Shown here: positions 51,246-60,912 of the stretch, in pieces | Layout of the letters: each line of letters begins with the position of its first letter | Position numbering within the stretch: the stretch's first letter is position 1 | Assembly: GCF_009363435.1 (NCBI RefSeq) | Contig: NZ_CP045354.1 | Span: forward strand, 1,950,501-2,014,500 | Reading direction: 5' to 3' | DNA from: Labrenzia sp. THAF82 | Lineage (GTDB): Bacteria; Pseudomonadota; Alphaproteobacteria; Rhizobiales; Stappiaceae | DNA length: 64,000 nt | Program-made: the position numbers and the translations under genes | Notes under the pieces: model-generated | Told to the model about the DNA's origin: nothing | Seen by the model: the letters and a program-made list of their open reading frames with translations, nothing else | The model's database searches: none

Positions 51246-52598
51246 ATGCGTCTCTTAATTGTCGGAACACTTGGCGGACAGCTGACGACGGCATCGAAAA
51301 TTGCGATGCAGGGCGGTGCGCAAGTCACCCACGCAGACGATGTGGAAGGCGCTCTGAAAGTCCTCAGATCCGGGCGCGGCGCCGATCTGATGATGGTCGA
51401 GGTCCATCTGGACATTGCAGGCCTGATCACGAAACTACAGAACGAACGGGTTCATGTTCCGGTGGTTGCCTGTGGCGTCGAAACGGACGCACAGGCAGCA
51501 GTTTCAGCCATTCGTGCCGGTGCCAAGGAATACATACCGCTGCCGCCGGACCCGGAAATGATCGCTGCGGTTCTGGCAGCCGTCGCGCAGGAGCGCGGTG
51601 ATCTCATCTACCGTGACGAAGCGATGGCCAGCGTCGTGAAACTGGCCGAGCAGGTGGCTCCTTCCGAGGCCTCGGTGCTGATTACCGGTGAGAGCGGAAC
51701 GGGCAAGGAAGTTATTGCACGACACGTCCACAAGTGCTCCAACCGCGCGTCGAAGCCATTCATTTCGATCAATTGCGCGGCGATCCCGGAACATCTTCTG
51801 GAATCGGAGCTGTTCGGGCATGAAAAGGGAGCGTTCACAGGAGCTGTTGCCCGCAGGATTGGCAAATTCGAGGAAGCCGATGGTGGTACCCTGCTTCTCG
51901 ATGAGATTTCAGAAATGGATGTGCGCTTGCAGGCAAAACTGTTGCGGGCCATTCAGGAGCGGGTCATTGACCGGGTTGGCGGCACGCGTCCTGTTCCGGT
52001 CAATATCAGAATTTTGGCGACATCCAACCGGGATCTTGCCGAAAGCGTCCGACAGGGGCAGTTCCGTGAGGACCTTTTGTTCCGGCTGAACGTGGTGAAC
52101 CTGAAACTGCCTGCGCTACGTGAACGTCCGGCAGATATCATGGAACTCGCGCTGTTCTTCATAAAGCACTATTCGGAAGCCAATGGAGTCCCACAGCGCA
52201 ACGTTGCGGGTGAAGCGCGACAGGCGCTGATGGCCAATCCCTGGCCGGGCAATGTGCGCGAGCTTGAAAACACGATGCACCGGGCTGTCCTGTTGGCATC
52301 CGGTGCAGAGATAGGCGTTGAGGCGATCCGCATGCCGGATGGTACACCGCTCGCCATTTCCAGGAGCCCTGCGGAACGTGCCGCGCAAACAGCAGAAGCG
52401 GTAACCAGATCCTTTGTTGGCCGCACTGTTGCGGACGTTGAACGGGACCTCATTCTGGACACACTGGATCATTGCCTTGGCAACCGAACCCATGCTGCGA
52501 AAATCCTGGGCATTTCCATCCGTACGCTTCGCAACAAGCTGAACCAATATACCGACGAGGGCGTCAGTGTACCCAGCCCCGGCGAAGCACGAGCGTGA
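51246..52598 (+). CDS. flbD: Sigma-54-dependent flagellar regulator FlbD
   Basis: 450 residues: an N-terminal receiver-like domain (1-115), AAA+ domain with Walker A GESGTGKE and the sigma-54 contact motif GAFTGA, and a C-terminal Fis-type helix-turn-helix (RTHAAKILGISIRTLRNKLNQY). It activates late flagellar genes and represses early ones in Caulobacter. The receiver has Glu52 where the phospho-accepting Asp would stand (VEVHLD), so it is probably not controlled by phosphorylation but by a partner such as FliX. Candidate target sites are at 43669 and 47394. Confidence 0.9.
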   Translation: MRLLIVGTLGGQLTTASKIAMQGGAQVTHADDVEGALKVLRSGRGADLMMVEVHLDIAGLITKLQNERVHVPVVACGVETDAQAAVSAIRAGAKEYIPLPPDPEMIAAVLAAVAQERGDLIYRDEAMASVVKLAEQVAPSEASVLITGESGTGKEVIARHVHKCSNRASKPFISINCAAIPEHLLESELFGHEKGAFTGAVARRIGKFEEADGGTLLLDEISEMDVRLQAKLLRAIQERVIDRVGGTRPVPVNIRILATSNRDLAESVRQGQFREDLLFRLNVVNLKLPALRERPADIMELALFFIKHYSEANGVPQRNVAGEARQALMANPWPGNVRELENTMHRAVLLASGAEIGVEAIRMPDGTPLAISRSPAERAAQTAEAVTRSFVGRTVADVERDLILDTLDHCLGNRTHAAKILGISIRTLRNKLNQYTDEGVSVPSPGEARA

Positions 52599-52680
52599 AA
52601 ATTCGACAAGGCAATTGTTGACTGACGAATGGTGTTTCAAAGCTTTTGACCAGAAGCACTTTTAAGGAACCGGAATAAGA

Positions 52681-54858
52681 ATGTCGGACACGGCAGCAGG
52701 CGGACAAGGCGGACCGGGCGGACCAGCACCGGAGCAGAAGGCGGCAGCACCTCAAGCCGGTGGCGCTTTTGCGGGTTTTCCGAGCATGCAGGAGTTGATC
52801 GACACCCTCCGCAAGGGTGACGTCGGTCTTGCGACCGGCATTCTGATCATTCTGACGCTTTTGATCCTGCCGATGCCTCCGGTCATGCTGGACATGTTCC
52901 TGGCGGTGTCGATCATCTTTTCGGTTCTGATTTTGATGACCGGGCTGTTCATTCAAAAGCCGCTGGAATTCTCCTCTTTTCCGACAGTGCTGCTCATTGC
53001 AACAATGCTGCGGCTCGGCCTGAACATCGCCTCCACCAGGTTGATCCTTTCCAATGGTCACGAAGGAACGTCTGCGGCCGGGAATGTCATTCAGTCCTTC
53101 GGCAATCTCGTCATGGGCGGGAACTTTGTCATTGGGATCATCGTGTTTGCGATCCTGGTGATTGTGAACTTTGTCGTCATCACCAAAGGTTCCGGCCGTA
53201 TCGCAGAAGTTGCCGCAAGGTTTACACTCGACGCAATGCCGGGCAAACAGATGGCCATCGATGCTGACCTCTCAGCAGGTCTCATCGATGAGAGTGAAGC
53301 CAAGTCACGGCGCAAGGCGCTGGAAGATGAGAGCTCGTTTTTCGGTGCCATGGATGGTGCGTCGAAATTCGTGCGCGGCGATGCGATTGCCGGACTCCTG
53401 ATTACCTTCATCAATATTCTGGGCGGCATCTTCATCGGCGTGGCCCAGATGGAACTGTCATTTTCCGAGGCCGCCAACAACTATACGCTTCTGACCATCG
53501 GCGATGGCCTTGTTTCGCAAATTCCCGCACTGATCGTGTCGACTGCAGCTGGCCTTCTGGTCTCAAAAGCCGGCGTTCACGGTGCTGCAGACAAGGCCCT
53601 GACCAGCCAGTTCACTGGTTATCCGAAAGCGCTCGGAATGTCGGCAGCCGTCATGGTCATCCTGGCGCTTCTGCCCGGCATGCCGATGGTACCGTTTTTC
53701 GGTCTGGCAGGCGTCGCCGGTTACCTCGCGTTCCGTATCAGCGCTGGCAAGAAACAGGAAGCGGCCAAGGTTGCGCAGAAAAAAGCCATTGAGGCCGCAC
53801 CGAAGCCACCGCCCGAACCGCCGATCACAGACGCTCTGAAAATGGACGAGCTTCGTATCGAGCTTGGCTATGCCTTGTTGCCGCTGATCAACGGCAAGGC
53901 GCAGAACGATGGTGACGTGCTTACAGAGCAGATCAAGGCGCTTAGACGGCAGGTTGCCGGCGATATGGGTGTGATCATGCCGCCGGTCCGCATTCTGGAC
54001 AATATCCAGCTTGGTGCGAACGACTACGTCATCAAGGTCAAGGAAGTCGAAGCCGGGCGCGGCATTCTTTATCCGAACCACTTCATGGTCATGGATCCGG
54101 CGGGCGGTCAGGTCAAGCTGCCGGGAACGCACACGACCGAACCGACTTTCGGATTGCCGGCAACCTGGGTCGAGGCGCAGTACCGTGAAGATGCGTCCTT
54201 GCGTGGTTACACGGTGGTCGATCCCGCAACCGTTTTGTCCACCCATCTGACCGAGACGATCAAGGCCAATATCAGCGAGTTGCTCACTTATGGTGATGTT
54301 CAAAAGCTGCTGAAGGAACTGCAAGGCGAACAGGCCAAGCTCGTTGAGGATCTTGTGCCCTCGCAGATCACCGTGTCCGGTCTGCAGCGGGTGCTGCAAG
54401 CGCTGCTCAATGAACGAATTTCGGTGCGCGATCTCGGCACGATCCTGGAGGGCGTGTCAGAAGCAACCGGCATGACACGCAACACGGATACAATTGCAGA
54501 GCATGTTCGCATGCGGCTCGGCAGACAGATTTGTGCAGCCAATCTTGCACCCGGCGGATATCTGCCTCTGGTCGCCTTGTCGCCGCAATGGGAGCAGGCG
54601 TTTCTGGAATCGATTGTCGGTGAAGGCGATGATCGTCAGCTCGCCATGCAGCCAAGCAAGTTGCAGGAGTTCGTCGGCAAAGTGCGGGATGCTTTCGAAG
54701 AAGCAGCCCAGCAGGGCGAGGTGCCCGTGCTTCTGACATCGCCGCAAACCCGACCCTTCGTCCGCTCCATCGTCGAGCGCTTCCGAGCACATACGACGAT
54801 CATGAGTCAATCGGAAGTGCATCCGCGCATCAAGTTGAAGACCATCGGCTCGATCTGA
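52681..54858 (+). CDS. flhA: Flagellar export gate protein FlhA
   Basis: 725 residues, a usual FlhA length. It has a Gly/Pro/Ala-rich N-terminal tail and about eight membrane helices to residue ~340. The FHIPEP-type loop (PGKQMAIDADLSAGLIDESEAKSRRK) is followed by a large cytoplasmic domain that receives export substrates (GLQRVLQALLNERISVRDLGTILE). Last recognised gene of the fliF series, 82 bp after flbD, so it may have its own promoter as well. Confidence 0.95.
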   Translation: MSDTAAGGQGGPGGPAPEQKAAAPQAGGAFAGFPSMQELIDTLRKGDVGLATGILIILTLLILPMPPVMLDMFLAVSIIFSVLILMTGLFIQKPLEFSSFPTVLLIATMLRLGLNIASTRLILSNGHEGTSAAGNVIQSFGNLVMGGNFVIGIIVFAILVIVNFVVITKGSGRIAEVAARFTLDAMPGKQMAIDADLSAGLIDESEAKSRRKALEDESSFFGAMDGASKFVRGDAIAGLLITFINILGGIFIGVAQMELSFSEAANNYTLLTIGDGLVSQIPALIVSTAAGLLVSKAGVHGAADKALTSQFTGYPKALGMSAAVMVILALLPGMPMVPFFGLAGVAGYLAFRISAGKKQEAAKVAQKKAIEAAPKPPPEPPITDALKMDELRIELGYALLPLINGKAQNDGDVLTEQIKALRRQVAGDMGVIMPPVRILDNIQLGANDYVIKVKEVEAGRGILYPNHFMVMDPAGGQVKLPGTHTTEPTFGLPATWVEAQYREDASLRGYTVVDPATVLSTHLTETIKANISELLTYGDVQKLLKELQGEQAKLVEDLVPSQITVSGLQRVLQALLNERISVRDLGTILEGVSEATGMTRNTDTIAEHVRMRLGRQICAANLAPGGYLPLVALSPQWEQAFLESIVGEGDDRQLAMQPSKLQEFVGKVRDAFEEAAQQGEVPVLLTSPQTRPFVRSIVERFRAHTTIMSQSEVHPRIKLKTIGSI

Positions 54859-54888
54859 TCGGGCGCTCTTCAAGCGAGAGCCCGATCA
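54856..54888. terminator. Inverted repeat at the flhA end
   Basis: Perfect 9-bp arms TGATCGGGC/GCCCGATCA, with a further inner CTC/GAG pairing, overlapping the flhA stop and located between convergent genes. It lacks a T-tract, so termination is plausible but unproven. Confidence 0.45.
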
Positions 54889-54915
54889 AGAACTGCCTGG
54901 TTTTCATCAGGCCTG

Positions 54916-55968
54916 TCAGAGACAGGGAAGAAGATCCTCTTCGAAATAGGGTTTCTGATTTCTCCAGAACATATAGTCGACTTTCAGGAAATCCTTCGCG
55001 AAGGCATGGAGGACGGGCACTATGTTTTTTCGCTCATGGAGAACTTTCAGCGTATTCGTTTCGCCGATGTAGTTACCGTCCTGGACCGCAATCCCAAGAG
55101 GGGCTGAATAGGACCGTTCGTGCATCATCGCCAAGGTATGGTTCAACTGACCCTTCCGGGTGTAGATCAGATCCGGGCCACCAAGACCAACTCCCGTTTC
55201 TTCGCCAAATTCGTAAAGCCCGCTCAAGTACCCCTGGTCCTCCCATGGGCGCCACTCACCGGGCATGAAGTTGGCGTAAAGCATCACGGTGGACGTTCGA
55301 AAGGCTGATTTTAAAGCGCGCATATTGGTTTTCACGCTGCTTGCATAGATCGAAGAGGAAAACGAAGGATCTGTCTCAGAACTGATGCCGATTGCGGTTT
55401 CCTGAAGATTTAGCCCCTCGATCTCGCCGTCAAACTCTTCACCGAGCGCTTTCAAGAGCGCTGCAAAACGACCCTGCACCGCATTGTTCCAGCGTTTTGC
55501 GACCCAGCCTTCCAGTTCGCCGTCGTCTGTATATTGAGGTGAAACACCACCATCATATCGGGAAGACAGCAGATAGTTTGGAACAGGCTTGAAATGCGGT
55601 GAAAACGAAGCGTCCTGTAATTGTACGAAGAGTTTTTTCCCATGGGCGGCCAAATAGACGAGGTCATCTTCTATTGCTGAGAAATCATATCGCCCCTGTG
55701 AAGGTTCCAACTGCCTCCAGGAATACATGATCTGCGCTCCGGAAAGACGGTCGTTCTTCAAGAGGGGATGATCCCGGATCGAAGCACGGTCGCGTGCGAA
55801 ATAGACGAAATGCGTGATGTTGTCGGCTTCAAGCGGACAAGAAGCGGCTGAATACTCCTTGTGGGCATTCAGATATTTTTCACTGGGATTGTCCGATGCC
55901 TGACTGATCGTGGTGCCAATGAAAAGACTCGCGATTGCAATCGCTGCTGTAGAAAACTGAGCGTTCAT
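54916..55968 (-). CDS. Secreted glycosidase-like TIM-barrel protein
   Basis: 350 residues from the ATG at 55968, giving a signal peptide (TAAIAIASLFIGTTISQA). The segment YSWRQLEPSQGRYDFSAIEDDLVYLAAHGKKLFVQLQD is typical of beta-galactosidase/endoglycanase-like (alpha/beta)8 barrels (GH42/GH5/GH10-like), and an LNLQETA strand may contain the acid/base Glu. No family can be fixed by eye. It may be a periplasmic or secreted polysaccharide-active enzyme. Convergent with flhA and upstream, on the same strand, of nothing obviously linked. Confidence 0.6.
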   Translation of the reverse strand: MNAQFSTAAIAIASLFIGTTISQASDNPSEKYLNAHKEYSAASCPLEADNITHFVYFARDRASIRDHPLLKNDRLSGAQIMYSWRQLEPSQGRYDFSAIEDDLVYLAAHGKKLFVQLQDASFSPHFKPVPNYLLSSRYDGGVSPQYTDDGELEGWVAKRWNNAVQGRFAALLKALGEEFDGEIEGLNLQETAIGISSETDPSFSSSIYASSVKTNMRALKSAFRTSTVMLYANFMPGEWRPWEDQGYLSGLYEFGEETGVGLGGPDLIYTRKGQLNHTLAMMHERSYSAPLGIAVQDGNYIGETNTLKVLHERKNIVPVLHAFAKDFLKVDYMFWRNQKPYFEEDLLPCL

Positions 55969-56101
55969 GAAGTTTGCCTTGCGTGGATTATCGCGCTTGG
56001 AGCGTGATTTTGACGCTTTGGACAATACCCACGATGTCTAAGACTACGGCCCTGCTGTTGCGCATGTCAGGTGCAGATTTGGTGCAGGTATGAGGTCAGG
56101 T

Positions 56102-57667
56102 TCAGGGTTGTCTCTCAGACTGACTGTCAACGGGAAATGCAATCCGGAAGAGCGCGCCTTCCGGTGACGGAGCCGCCTCAATCCGAGTGCCATATCGCTC
56201 AAGAATGGCATTCACAACCGAGAGGCCGAGACCGGTCCCGCCGTTGTCGCGCCGGGTCGTATAAAAGGGCTCGGTTAGCCGGCTTATATCCTTGTCTTCA
56301 AATCCTTCGCCATTGTCCAGGATCTCAAGCACATTGTCCCGCCAGACAATCCTGATCTGGCTGGCGCCATGGCCGATTGCATTTTGTACAAGATGTGCAA
56401 AAACCGTCTGCCCGTGTCGGAGAGAAAGCGGCAGGATGGCATCATCCGGTGTCGTGATGATATGCAAATCGGATGGCGCCGGCAGCATGTCTGCCAATTT
56501 TGCAGGCGAGCCCCTCATTTGTTGACGCAGTCTTGTTATGTCCCGAAGCTGATTTAACAACCTTTCCATTCGCTGCCCCTGGGCTTTCAGGGTTTCAAGA
56601 AGTTGCCTGCGTGAGGCGTCGGGCAGGGAGCTTTCTTCGAGTAGTTCGGAAGCAGAAATTATGGCAGTCACTGGTGCCTTCAGTTCATGTGTGACATGTG
56701 TCGTGTAGGTGCTGATTTCTGTCGATCGCTCCGAAAGGGTCCTTGCCATTGAAACGACGGCGTCACCGAGCTGCGCCAGTTCGCGGGTTCCGTAGTGCTG
56801 CAAGTGGTCCAGGTTTTCCAGGTCGCCCCTTGCCAGAGCGCGTGCCCGGTTTCGTAGATCCATTATGGGCCTGGAAATCTGCCGAACAAGCAAAATACCA
56901 AGAAGGGTAGCGCCAATAGCGGTCACAGCTGCGACGACAATGACTGACAGCCACTCCTCAGAAAGATAAGTGCCTAGCTCGTCGGGTGTTCGGGAGAGAT
57001 AAACAGCCCCGATCACGCGATTTTCGCTGATCACCGGATAGGCGACAAACACCCTGAACCCGGTTCCTCGATTCAGTCGGATGAAGGAAGATGACCTTTC
57101 AGCTCCACTGCGCCACCTCAGTACTGCGCCTATTCCGCCGTTGAGAGCCTTGTTGACCTCGGGCAACTCCGCAAAACCTTCCGGAGTGCTCGCATGAAGG
57201 TCCCGGCCTTTGTGATCGAGAAACAAGACGTTTGAAAGCGTTGTGCGACCAGCTCGTTTTGACAAAAGCTCAAGATCTGGCGCTATTGCCCGGTGTCTGT
57301 TCCCAGGAGCAAGTGCAACTGGTTTTGCGCCAGGTCGAACCGGGAGGACCTTATCCTGTCGCAGGTCCAGCAACGGCCGAAATGTTCTTGCGCTCGCGTT
57401 CCAGAAAACCCGTTTTTGGGGGGGCAGATAGTAGCCGGGCATTTTCTCGCCTCCGGTCTCGCGTGTCGCTGCCTCGAACGCAGCAGCGTAGGCGCTGGAG
57501 TAGATCGCCCCTTGTTGGATAAGTGATTGTTCGGTCTCATGAATGAAGCGGTTGACCCCCAGTTTCAGGATCAGGATTGCACTCACGGGCACTGCAAACA
57601 TTACACAGCAGACCACCAGCACCATGAATGACATGGGCGGTTGCCATCTCTGAACTGGCCCGCTCAC
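56102..57667 (-). CDS. Sensor histidine kinase
   Basis: About 521 residues from the GTG at 57667, whose GTGA overlaps the response-regulator stop; an in-frame TTG at 57691 is less likely. Layout: membrane helix (~15-35), periplasmic sensor domain (~40-245), second helix (~247-270), HAMP (RQISRPIMDLRNRA), DHp with phospho-acceptor His in VTHELKAPVTAI, and the ATPase with ILDNGEGF and GGTGLGLSVV. The VTHELKAP box resembles CreC. Partner is the regulator directly upstream. Signal unknown. Confidence 0.9.
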   Translation of the reverse strand: MSGPVQRWQPPMSFMVLVVCCVMFAVPVSAILILKLGVNRFIHETEQSLIQQGAIYSSAYAAAFEAATRETGGEKMPGYYLPPQKRVFWNASARTFRPLLDLRQDKVLPVRPGAKPVALAPGNRHRAIAPDLELLSKRAGRTTLSNVLFLDHKGRDLHASTPEGFAELPEVNKALNGGIGAVLRWRSGAERSSSFIRLNRGTGFRVFVAYPVISENRVIGAVYLSRTPDELGTYLSEEWLSVIVVAAVTAIGATLLGILLVRQISRPIMDLRNRARALARGDLENLDHLQHYGTRELAQLGDAVVSMARTLSERSTEISTYTTHVTHELKAPVTAIISASELLEESSLPDASRRQLLETLKAQGQRMERLLNQLRDITRLRQQMRGSPAKLADMLPAPSDLHIITTPDDAILPLSLRHGQTVFAHLVQNAIGHGASQIRIVWRDNVLEILDNGEGFEDKDISRLTEPFYTTRRDNGGTGLGLSVVNAILERYGTRIEAAPSPEGALFRIAFPVDSQSERQP

Positions 57668-58359
57668 TGCGTGTCTTGCTCCAGCTTGCAAGTTCCAAGT
57701 CGCAGCCCGGCACCGCGGACTGTCCTTATGAAATCAGGACAATCGAGCGAAGCCGCCTTAGCTCTGACATTGCGCACGTGGCTGTCGATTGTCCGACCCG
57801 ACAGAGCGCTGTTGCGGCCATACATTCCTTCAATCAACGTGTTTCGGTCGAGCATCTTGTCCGGTTGATGCAAGAGCGTTGTCAGCAAAGCGAATTCCGT
57901 TGCGGTCAGCGGCAACTCTTTGGATCCGAGGCGGCACTGATGTGCCCGCGTGTCGAGTTGTAGGTCTCCGTGTTGCAGCAAGTCCTCATCCGTTCCTTTG
58001 CCGCGGCCAAGGATGGCTTTGATCCGCAAGACGAGTTCGCGTGGAGAAAAGGGTTTTGAAACATAATCGTCGGCCCCAAGTTCGAAACCAACCACACGAT
58101 CAACTTCTTCATCGCGAGCGGTCAGAAACAGGATTGGCACACGCGACAGACTTCGGATGTGCCGGCAACAATCAAAGCCGTTCATGACCGGCATGCCGAC
58201 ATCCAGAATGACGAGGTCCGGCATTTGTTGCTGCATGATGTCGAGCGCGTGTTGCCCGCTTGAGGCCTCGGCAGTGGACATCCCGGCATTTTCAACGGCG
58301 ATCCGGACGATGCCACGTAAATGTGCATCGTCATCGACGATCAGAATGTTTGGTATCAT
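57664..58359 (-). CDS. OmpR/PhoB-type response regulator
   Basis: 231 residues. A receiver domain with acidic DDD pocket, phospho-acceptor Asp in VILDVGMP, Thr in LFLTARD and Lys in SKPFSP is followed by a winged-helix DNA-binding domain (LTATEFALLTTLL...RTIDSHVRNVRAK). First gene of the two-gene system with the histidine kinase (4-nt overlap). The target regulon is unknown; a link to the nearby glycosidase-like gene is possible but unsupported. Confidence 0.92.
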   Translation of the reverse strand: MIPNILIVDDDAHLRGIVRIAVENAGMSTAEASSGQHALDIMQQQMPDLVILDVGMPVMNGFDCCRHIRSLSRVPILFLTARDEEVDRVVGFELGADDYVSKPFSPRELVLRIKAILGRGKGTDEDLLQHGDLQLDTRAHQCRLGSKELPLTATEFALLTTLLHQPDKMLDRNTLIEGMYGRNSALSGRTIDSHVRNVRAKAASLDCPDFIRTVRGAGLRLGTCKLEQDTQ

Positions 58360-58610
58360 GGCGCAACTCGTTGATCCCCGTTTTTAAGTCGAGGGACGTA
58401 GCAATTTAGTTATACACAATTTTGACTAGAATCAGGCCTGGCGGCTGGTGAGCGAATTCTCAAGATTGCAGCAATTGATTGTGGGTCAAGACAGCTTTGA
58501 TGAAAAGCAGTGCACGTCCACGGGATGAAGCCTGATCGAGCCACAACGACTGGTGTCACATGCGACAGTATTAAGGTCTATCGGCAATTACGGTGGCGTC
58601 AGGTTTTGAG

Positions 58611-58886
58611 TCAGACAATCACGTTGATGCGGGACATGACCGCAGTGGGGCTCGCATAGGCCGTGCCCTGACCCTGGTTTTGCATCAGGAAAACAGTGTT
58701 TGCCTGGCTCGCCTGAACACCGATGTTGGTGAAGTTGCTGGCAAGGTTGCGAAGTTCCTGCATTTTTTGAGTGGATGCCTGGCGTCGTTTGGCCCAGGCC
58801 TTGTTGTAGTCGGACCAAGTCGATTTCCGTTGTGAACGGAACTTGTTGTGATAGTCGCGCTGGACGTAGTTTCCGACCTTGGGCAT
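58611..58886 (-). CDS. Small conserved hypothetical protein, candidate flagellum/cell-cycle regulon member
   Basis: 91 residues, basic, helical N-terminal half (VQRDYHNKFRSQRKSTWSDYNKAWAKRR) and a polar C-terminal half rich in Gln/Asn/Ser (NIGVQASQANTVFLMQNQGQ). No signal or membrane helix. I do not recognise a named family. The start at 58886 is followed by a compact ORF. A perfect CtrA box lies 45 bp upstream, supporting expression with flagellar or cell-cycle genes; the sequence texture resembles flagellar accessory proteins (inference). Confidence 0.6.
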   Translation of the reverse strand: MPKVGNYVQRDYHNKFRSQRKSTWSDYNKAWAKRRQASTQKMQELRNLASNFTNIGVQASQANTVFLMQNQGQGTAYASPTAVMSRINVIV

Positions 58887-58930
58887 CTTCGCATCTTTCC
58901 TGGATACCCCGCCAAGGTCTCAAGTCTTGG

Positions 58931-58946
58931 TTAACAGCCGGTTAAC
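58931..58946. promoter_or_regulatory. Perfect CtrA box
   Basis: TTAA-CAGCCGG-TTAAC, an exact match to the CtrA consensus, 45-60 bp before the 91-residue protein gene on the minus strand and 86-101 bp before the GNAT gene on the plus strand. Either or both may be CtrA targets; the distance suits the minus-strand gene better. Confidence 0.65.
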
Positions 58947-59031
58947 TCGTCGCAATACGCGAATCGACCCCTTGGTGAGGGGGCTTCCAACTGCTATTTG
59001 CGAACTGAAGACACGGTTTCCTGGAGGGAAA

Positions 59032-59643
59032 ATGACCACCAAAGTGCTCGATGTGGATGGCTATACGGATGTGCCTGATGGAAAGATCGCTTTTATCGTC
59101 ACCTATCTGGAAATGCTTCGTGCACCGGAAAAGCCCATTGCGGCACCTCGAGACGATATTACGTTGGAGCGGTGGGCTGCTCCTGATCTAGATGATTATC
59201 GCGCTCTGTTTCGGCAGGTCGGTGAAGACTGGATCTGGTTCGGACGTCTTGTTTATGACGATGCCACTTTAAGTAACATGCTCGGTGAGCCGACGCGGGA
59301 AAACTACTTGCCACTTAGAAATGGAAAGCCAATCGGCACTCTGGAGCTTGACTTTGCCAATCCCGAGGAGCCGGAAGTTGCCTATTTTGGCCTGGTGCCA
59401 GAAGCAATTGGCGGGGGGGCAGGGCGCTGGCTCATGGCGCAAGCTGTCGAAATGGCCTGGGCACGGCCGCAGACCAAACGTCTTTGGCTCCACACATGTA
59501 CGGGTGACAGTCCGCAGGCGCTGAAATTTTATATGTCCTGCGGTTACAGGCCCTACAAGCGTGCTGTCGAGATTGCCGACGATCCAAGGCTTCTGGGTCT
59601 TCACGACAAGGAAAGAGCGCCGCATATTCCGGTTATCGGTTAG
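59032..59643 (+). CDS. GNAT family N-acetyltransferase
   Basis: 203 residues from the ATG at 59032 with an excellent ribosome site (CTGGAGGGA). The GNAT fold is visible from about residue 40: ITLERWAAPDLDDYRALF, the VAYFGLVPEAIGGGAGRWLM acetyl-CoA loop (Q/RxxGxG/A-like GGGAGRW), and the final YMSCGYRPYKRA strand. It resembles RimI-type/small-molecule acetyltransferases. Substrate unknown. Confidence 0.85.
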   Translation: MTTKVLDVDGYTDVPDGKIAFIVTYLEMLRAPEKPIAAPRDDITLERWAAPDLDDYRALFRQVGEDWIWFGRLVYDDATLSNMLGEPTRENYLPLRNGKPIGTLELDFANPEEPEVAYFGLVPEAIGGGAGRWLMAQAVEMAWARPQTKRLWLHTCTGDSPQALKFYMSCGYRPYKRAVEIADDPRLLGLHDKERAPHIPVIG

Positions 59644-59703
59644 CGCTTCGATTCTCGTACCTGATGGTTCTGCCACTTCGGCGCGCTCTCGAACTTGAGC
59701 GGA

Positions 59704-60810
59704 TCACGCGCTGACCTTGACGCGCTCCGGGAAGGCATTGGCGATCGACTGGCGGTTGGCATCGAGCACACCTCGTTCCGTGATCAACCCGGTGACAAGA
59801 CGTGCAGGGGTCACATCGAAAGCCGGATTGCCGACGGCAGAGCCATCGGCAACGATGTTGATCGTCTCGATCGAACCACCTTCAGTGCGGCCGGTTATCT
59901 GGCTGACTTCGTTGCCACCGCGTTCTTCGATTGGAATTTCCCGAACGCCATCGGAAAGCGAAAAATCGATGGTCGGTGAGGGAAGGGCAACAAAGAAGGG
60001 CACATTGTTGTCCTTGGCTGCGAGTGCCTTGAGATAGGTGCCGATCTTGTTGCAAACATCTCCGGTGGCTGTCGTGCGGTCTGTCCCGGTGATGACAATG
60101 TCGACCTCGCCATGCTGCATCAAGTGGCCACCTGCATTGTCGACAATCACGGTATGCGGCACGCCGTGATGGCCTAGTTCCCAAGCGGTCAAAAAAGCTC
60201 CCTGGTTTCTGGGCCGGGTCTCGTCCACCCACACATGGACCGGTATGCCGCTGTCGTGAGACATATAGACAGGGGCTGTTGCCGTTCCCCAGTCGACCGT
60301 TGCCAGCCAGCCGGCATTGCAATGCGTCAAGATGTTGACTGGCTCGCCTTCACGTTTGGTCCTTGCAATGGCCGCGATCAATTCCATGCCATGCATGCCG
60401 ATTGCCATGTTGATGGCAATGTCCTCATCGCAGATGTCGTTCGCCAGCGTAAAGGCAGCCTCGGTGCGTATTTCCGGAGCGACCTGAATGAGAGTTTTGC
60501 GAGCACGGTCGAGTGCCCAATGGAGATTGACCGCGGTCGGACGTGTTTCCAGCAGGGCGGAACAGGCCGCGTGCAAGGCATCATCAGACGGATCCGCGCG
60601 CATGGCCAATGCTACGCCATAGGCAGCAGTTGCGCCGATCAGGGGAGCGCCACGCACCTGCATCACGCGGATCGCATGTGCGGCATCCTCCATCGTGTGC
60701 AGTTTCACGATTTCAAATGCGTATGGAAACTTTGTCTGGTCGATGATTTCGACCGACGCACCGTCTGCTGCAAGCCAGATGGTGCGATACTTCTTGCCGT
60801 CCACATTCAT
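59704..60810 (-). CDS. mtnA: Methylthioribose-1-phosphate isomerase MtnA
   Basis: 368 residues from the ATG at 60810 (an upstream frame adds 20 unrelated residues). Converts 5-methylthioribose-1-phosphate to the ribulose form in the methionine salvage pathway. The eIF2B-like fold is clear; catalytic Cys164 lies in THCNAG and Asp244 in GTDRTT, with [13 protein letters not shown] near the N-terminus. No other methionine-salvage gene is in the window, so mtnA may act with genes elsewhere or in an MTA shunt. A CtrA-type box lies in its promoter region. Confidence 0.93.
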   Translation of the reverse strand: MNVDGKKYRTIWLAADGASVEIIDQTKFPYAFEIVKLHTMEDAAHAIRVMQVRGAPLIGATAAYGVALAMRADPSDDALHAACSALLETRPTAVNLHWALDRARKTLIQVAPEIRTEAAFTLANDICDEDIAINMAIGMHGMELIAAIARTKREGEPVNILTHCNAGWLATVDWGTATAPVYMSHDSGIPVHVWVDETRPRNQGAFLTAWELGHHGVPHTVIVDNAGGHLMQHGEVDIVITGTDRTTATGDVCNKIGTYLKALAAKDNNVPFFVALPSPTIDFSLSDGVREIPIEERGGNEVSQITGRTEGGSIETINIVADGSAVGNPAFDVTPARLVTGLITERGVLDANRQSIANAFPERVKVSA

Positions 60811-60897
60811 CGCAACGTCTCCTTGAACCTGGTGCGGATTGTTTTTGCATAACCCATGAACATGCCACACGCCAGCATGGGCTTGCTGGCGTCAGGG

Positions 60898-60912
60898 TTA
60901 AAAATCCCTTAA
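60898..60912. promoter_or_regulatory. CtrA-type box between mtnA and the divergent hypothetical gene
   Basis: TTAA-AAATCCC-TTAA has the correct N7 spacing, followed after 6 bp by a third TTAAC. It lies 88-102 bp before mtnA and about 131-145 bp before the gene at 61043. One or both may be controlled by CtrA. Confidence 0.5.
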
